Below are positions 5,203 to 7,794 of a stretch of 7,794 nt of DNA, in pieces (position 1 is the stretch's first letter; every line of letters begins with the position of its first letter). The stretch is from assembly GCA_030837265.1 (NCBI GenBank), contig JAUPKV010000546.1, forward strand, positions 1-7,794, written 5' to 3'. Under the pieces are notes generated by a model that made no database searches, was not told the DNA's origin, and saw only the letters and a list, made by a program, of their open reading frames with translations. This stretch comes from Methanobacteriota archaeon (GTDB lineage Archaea; Halobacteriota; Methanosarcinia; Methanosarcinales; Methanosarcinaceae). A program made the position numbers and the translations under genes.

Positions 5203-5228
5203 ATGAAATGTTCATATGAAATGTTCAT
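5203..5228. repeat. Tandem pair of 13-bp palindromic units
   Basis: ATGAAATGTTCAT occurs twice in immediate succession (5203-5215 and 5216-5228). Each unit is itself a dyad, ATGAA and TTCAT around a 3-bp centre. This is the form expected of a cooperative binding site for a dimeric regulator. It sits next to the TATA-like repeat at 5172-5200 and about 155 bp past the end of vhoC. Confidence 0.45.
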
Positions 5229-5314
5229 ATTTTACAAAACATTTAACTAAGGTTATATTTCAGATTTTTATCTTTAATTCTGCTGCAATCGATAAAATCA
5301 GATTTTATTGGTGT

Positions 5315-5344
5315 AAAAATAATAACTTAAATAGTTTACAAGTT
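5315..5344 (-). terminator. Candidate terminator of the hydrogenase operon
   Basis: Read on the minus strand, AACTTGTAAA (5335-5344) can pair across CTA with TTTAAGTT (5324-5331), with a small bulge, and is followed by a T-rich run that includes five T at 5315-5319. It lies about 40 nt beyond the vhoC stop. Stem stability is low because it is almost all A-T, so this is tentative. Confidence 0.35.
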
Positions 5345-5384
5345 TTAGTTATGCAAAAATATTCAAGCTATTGTTTTTAACGTT

Positions 5385-6140
5385 TTAATGACTTTTTGAG
5401 GAGTTAACAAGCTCAGAACAGTTAGTGTCAGTAAGGTCTTCTTTTCCGGACCAGAAAATAGCTTTGTAATACTTCCAGACTTTCGGATCCAACTCTAAAA
5501 TACCTACGTGCACTATCAGTTCGAATACAAACCAGTAGGTCATCAATAGGTGAAAAGTCCTGAGAAATTCCAGTGAGTTCATTCCAAAAGAAGGTGCAAC
5601 CAGGCTTGCTGCCGAAAGAGTCCATGACGCTACTGGCATCCCTAAGAAAGACCAGTCAATCCTGTACAGGACAATGCCTGAAATTGCGATTAGGACTATG
5701 ATTAATCCTTCCACCACAACCAGGATCTTCATTAACGGGTGGAGCTTGGTCTTATAATGCCCTGAAGATTCGTCATAGATACTGAATGCCGGATATTTTC
5801 CCTTCCCGAAGAAATTCCCGAGTATTCCTGCAATGCGCGCTGCATCTGCGGGGCCAAAAACATAATGATCCGCAAAATGCATGATCCTATCTTTAATTCC
5901 ACCCTCGGTCCCAAGAACTATGGCGACCGGGATCAAGAGCCAGTTTACTACAAGCAAGAAAGGAAATGCAAACATATGAAGGGCGCGAGCTGTATGAAAA
6001 CTCATAAAGCTCCAGCCGAAATATATCTTTAACCCGGTGATGATGAGCGTTAACATCGCCAGGGCATGAATGGTATGGTTAAGTCTTTCCAATTCGGTAT
6101 AGCGCTCAACAACCAGCAAGTCGCCTGCTTTAGATGTCAT
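5385..6140 (-). CDS. vhoC: Methanophenazine-reducing hydrogenase, cytochrome b subunit
   Basis: Membrane cytochrome b that takes electrons from the hydrogenase small subunit and reduces methanophenazine. From ATG 6138-6140 it has 251 residues, normal for the HyaC/HydC/VhoC family. Hydrophobic segments lie near residues 22-41, 52-76, 135-159, possibly 165-182, and 195-216. Likely haem ligands are His22 or His25 in the first segment, His55 in the second, and His197 and His211 in the last; as I recall, the 14-residue spacing of that pair equals the haem ligands of Wolinella HydC. The start was chosen for its ribosome binding site and because it lies 20 nt after the vhoA stop. A longer frame reaches ATG 6233 but would overlap vhoA and add a non-membrane, charged leader. 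The gene is last in the operon: no maturation protease gene follows, as in vhoGAC clusters and unlike vhtGACD, so vhtC is the alternative name. Confidence 0.9.
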   Translation of the reverse strand: MTSKAGDLLVVERYTELERLNHTIHALAMLTLIITGLKIYFGWSFMSFHTARALHMFAFPFLLVVNWLLIPVAIVLGTEGGIKDRIMHFADHYVFGPADAARIAGILGNFFGKGKYPAFSIYDESSGHYKTKLHPLMKILVVVEGLIIVLIAISGIVLYRIDWSFLGMPVASWTLSAASLVAPSFGMNSLEFLRTFHLLMTYWFVFELIVHVGILELDPKVWKYYKAIFWSGKEDLTDTNCSELVNSSKSH

Positions 6141-6148
6141 TTTAAGAT

Positions 6149-6155
6149 CCTCTCC
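6149..6155 (-). promoter_or_regulatory. Ribosome binding site that fixes the vhoC start
   Basis: GGAGAGG on the minus strand, 8 nt before ATG 6138-6140 and wholly inside the 20-nt vhoA-vhoC gap. It argues for the 251-residue product over the longer frame that begins within vhoA. Confidence 0.75.
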
Positions 6156-6160
6156 TTGCT

Positions 6161-7794
6161 TTAAAGAATTCTCAAAGTACGCGGAGAATTTTTCCCGGTA
6201 AGGTCCGTGGTATGGACTGCGCAGGAAATACATGGATCGTATGATCTACCTATATGGAAGATGCTAACAGGATTGGCATACTCGACACCAAGAATGTTTC
6301 CGACGGCGTTGATTTTAGACCCGATGAGAGCCTGTTCGAGAGGACCGGGGATGCCTTTGCTGTCTCTTGGGGACATATTCCATGTACTCGGGACTACTGC
6401 CTGATAGTTGGCCACCTTTCCATTGCTGTCAGCAGAGACCCAGTGTCCGAGGGCTCCACGAGGTGCTTCCCACAACCCCATTCCCTGGGAATTATTAGCT
6501 TTAGAGAGATCTAAAGGCACGGAAATCTTGCCGTTTGGGTCATAGTCAACTGTTACCCAATGGAGAAGCTGATTTGCGACAATAAAGATTTCTTGAATGC
6601 GAGCCATCATTCTTGTGTAGACGTTAGCTGCAGAGTAGCTATTCTCATTTAATTTTTGAGCCAATCCGGTTATTAGAGGTTCTTTCATGGCAAGCATACG
6701 TGCAAGAGGTCCGACTTCACCCGGAATTCCATCATATCTCGGGGCCTTGTCCCAGGTGTACCTGCTGTTCGAACCCTTGTCATATACAATTTTTGCCGGG
6801 TCAGTGAAAGGGTTTGTTTCACCATTTGCAGGAGCCAGGTCTTCGGTACTATTTTGATAGAAAGAATGAGCAGTACTCTCCATAATCTTACTCGGATCAA
6901 ATTTCTGATGCTCAAGTTTTCCTGTTACGATACCTGAAGTCAGGAAGCGATCCCCTGCGGGATTGGCTGGGTCATATCCGTCTTTCGCATTGTAAAATCC
7001 ACCATATGCAACAAATAAGATTTTTGAAGGATCTTCATATCCACCAATCAGGTCGTGCTTAAGGCTTACAGGAAGGCCGAGCAGCTTTTCTCCGACTAAT
7101 TCGGAACCGAAAGCTGCATATAACTCCGTATCTCCCCAACCGGCTGCCCTGGAGAAATCATTTGAATTCTTTGATTTGTTAATAAGGTCCGTTAGATGCT
7201 CAGTAACAAAGCTCACTGCTTTTTGCGGAGAGCTTGCCTTGTAAGTATTTTCTATCCAGGTATCAAAGGGAACTTGCAAAGTATACTTTGAAACAAAGTC
7301 CATGACCTGCAGGTAGTAAGATGAAAGCTTTACGACATCTGCTACTGTCGGCCTGTATGTGTATCCGCCCGGATAGGGAGTAACCGGGCCGGGCATTCTA
7401 CCGCCTATAATTGCAACGGCTTCCTGAAGGGTTTTCTTTGCAGGAATTGATGCCATGTAAGATGTTCCCGCAGGTACGGGTACTCCGTCAATTTTGTAAC
7501 TTATGGGAGCAAATCTTCCCACCAGTTCTTTCCAGACTGCGTTCCCTGCATCTCCTTTTGTTGCAAGGACATTTTTATATCCCGGGTTTGCAAGGTCCGG
7601 GCCCCAGAGGACGTATACATGGACTGCATGGCTTGCAATGAAGTTTAGAGCCTGGAAAATGTTCCTTGTTACAAGCGCATCCTTTGGAACTGACTCCGCC
7701 ACATCGTACAGGTTGTCAAGGGCATTTGTTGCCGTCAAAGATTGAGAAAGAGGACAGACGCCGCAGATCCTCTGGACAAGAAGTACTGCATCTC
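6161..7794 (-). CDS. vhoA: Methanophenazine-reducing [NiFe] hydrogenase, large subunit (partial; N-terminus beyond right edge)
   Basis: Catalytic subunit that splits H2 at a Ni-Fe(CN)2CO centre, on the outer face of the membrane, with small subunit VhoG and cytochrome VhoC. 543 residues are visible and roughly the first 40-60 are missing. The frame is open to the window edge: reading past the internal TTG at 7736-7738 gives [18 protein letters not shown], the L1 motif with the two nickel-binding cysteines (codons 7763-7765 and 7754-7756). The C-terminal L2 motif is DPCISCAVH, after typical group 1 sequence ([39 protein letters not shown]). Sixteen residues ([16 protein letters not shown]) follow the His and should be removed by a maturation protease after nickel insertion. 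In L1 the position often held by His (CGxCxxxH) is Gln. Sequence and the cytochrome b partner fit group 1 methanophenazine hydrogenases; vhtA is the alternative name. vhoG is expected upstream, outside the window. Confidence 0.93.
   Translation of the reverse strand, partial: DAVLLVQRICGVCPLSQSLTATNALDNLYDVAESVPKDALVTRNIFQALNFIASHAVHVYVLWGPDLANPGYKNVLATKGDAGNAVWKELVGRFAPISYKIDGVPVPAGTSYMASIPAKKTLQEAVAIIGGRMPGPVTPYPGGYTYRPTVADVVKLSSYYLQVMDFVSKYTLQVPFDTWIENTYKASSPQKAVSFVTEHLTDLINKSKNSNDFSRAAGWGDTELYAAFGSELVGEKLLGLPVSLKHDLIGGYEDPSKILFVAYGGFYNAKDGYDPANPAGDRFLTSGIVTGKLEHQKFDPSKIMESTAHSFYQNSTEDLAPANGETNPFTDPAKIVYDKGSNSRYTWDKAPRYDGIPGEVGPLARMLAMKEPLITGLAQKLNENSYSAANVYTRMMARIQEIFIVANQLLHWVTVDYDPNGKISVPLDLSKANNSQGMGLWEAPRGALGHWVSADSNGKVANYQAVVPSTWNMSPRDSKGIPGPLEQALIGSKINAVGNILGVEYANPVSIFHIGRSYDPCISCAVHTTDLTGKNSPRTLRIL

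Noticed and set aside
6141..6233. Longer vhoC start at ATG 6231-6233
   Set aside because: It would overlap the vhoA end including its L2 motif. The ATG at 6138-6140 has a ribosome binding site in the gap and gives the normal family length.
7736..7738. TTG as the start of the hydrogenase large subunit
   Set aside because: The frame stays open upstream to the window edge and encodes the essential RICGVC motif, so this is an internal Leu codon.
6207..7745. Several plus-strand frames opposite vhoA
   Set aside because: All are shadows of the well-supported hydrogenase gene, with no conserved motifs.

Overview
The window looks like chromosomal DNA of a methanogenic archaeon of the Methanosarcina type. 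The strongest evidence is at the right end: the large subunit and cytochrome b subunit of a membrane-bound [NiFe] hydrogenase of the Vho/Vht kind (methanophenazine-reducing), an arrangement typical of cytochrome-containing methanogens. AT-rich intergenic DNA, TATA-like boxes, GGAG-type ribosome binding sites and secreted proteins crowded with N-glycosylation sequons all fit. The species cannot be named from sequence reading alone.

Layout, left to right. 1-474 (minus): 5' part of an ABC transporter ATPase gene of the MacB/LolD type with an unusual charged N-terminal extension; it runs off the left edge. 475-1156: intergenic, with a perfect inverted repeat (692-721) and decayed coding-like fragments on the minus strand. 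1157-2788 (minus): an exported two-domain protein, a NosD-like parallel beta-helix followed by an SGNH/GDSL hydrolase, starting at TTG. 2789-3669: a long AT-rich divergent intergenic region whose clearest content is a 121-nt segment (3012-3132) that folds on paper into a tight three-way junction. 3670-4548 (plus): a secreted, sequon-rich protein built from three degenerate helical repeats. 4549-5384: a probable terminator, an unusually complete Shine-Dalgarno sequence with two tiny reading frames, a second large fold (4983-5122) closed by a 13-bp perfect stem, a tandem palindromic site, and a candidate terminator for the hydrogenase operon. 5385-7794 (minus): vhoC and most of vhoA.

The hydrogenase genes form one transcription unit read right to left. 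The small subunit gene (vhoG) is expected just outside the right edge. VhoA oxidises H2 on the outer face of the membrane and VhoC passes electrons to methanophenazine, feeding the respiratory chain that reduces the CoM-S-S-CoB heterodisulfide. No maturation protease gene (vhoD/vhtD type) follows vhoC, so the cluster resembles the vhoGAC rather than the vhtGACD arrangement. The other protein genes are separate units: two exported or surface proteins transcribed divergently, and an ABC ATPase whose partners lie outside.

The least explained part is the non-coding DNA. Two independent, compact, multi-stem inverted-repeat folds (3012-3132 and 4983-5122) are the best candidates for undescribed structured RNAs here. 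All folds were found by eye; none was computed or searched against Rfam.
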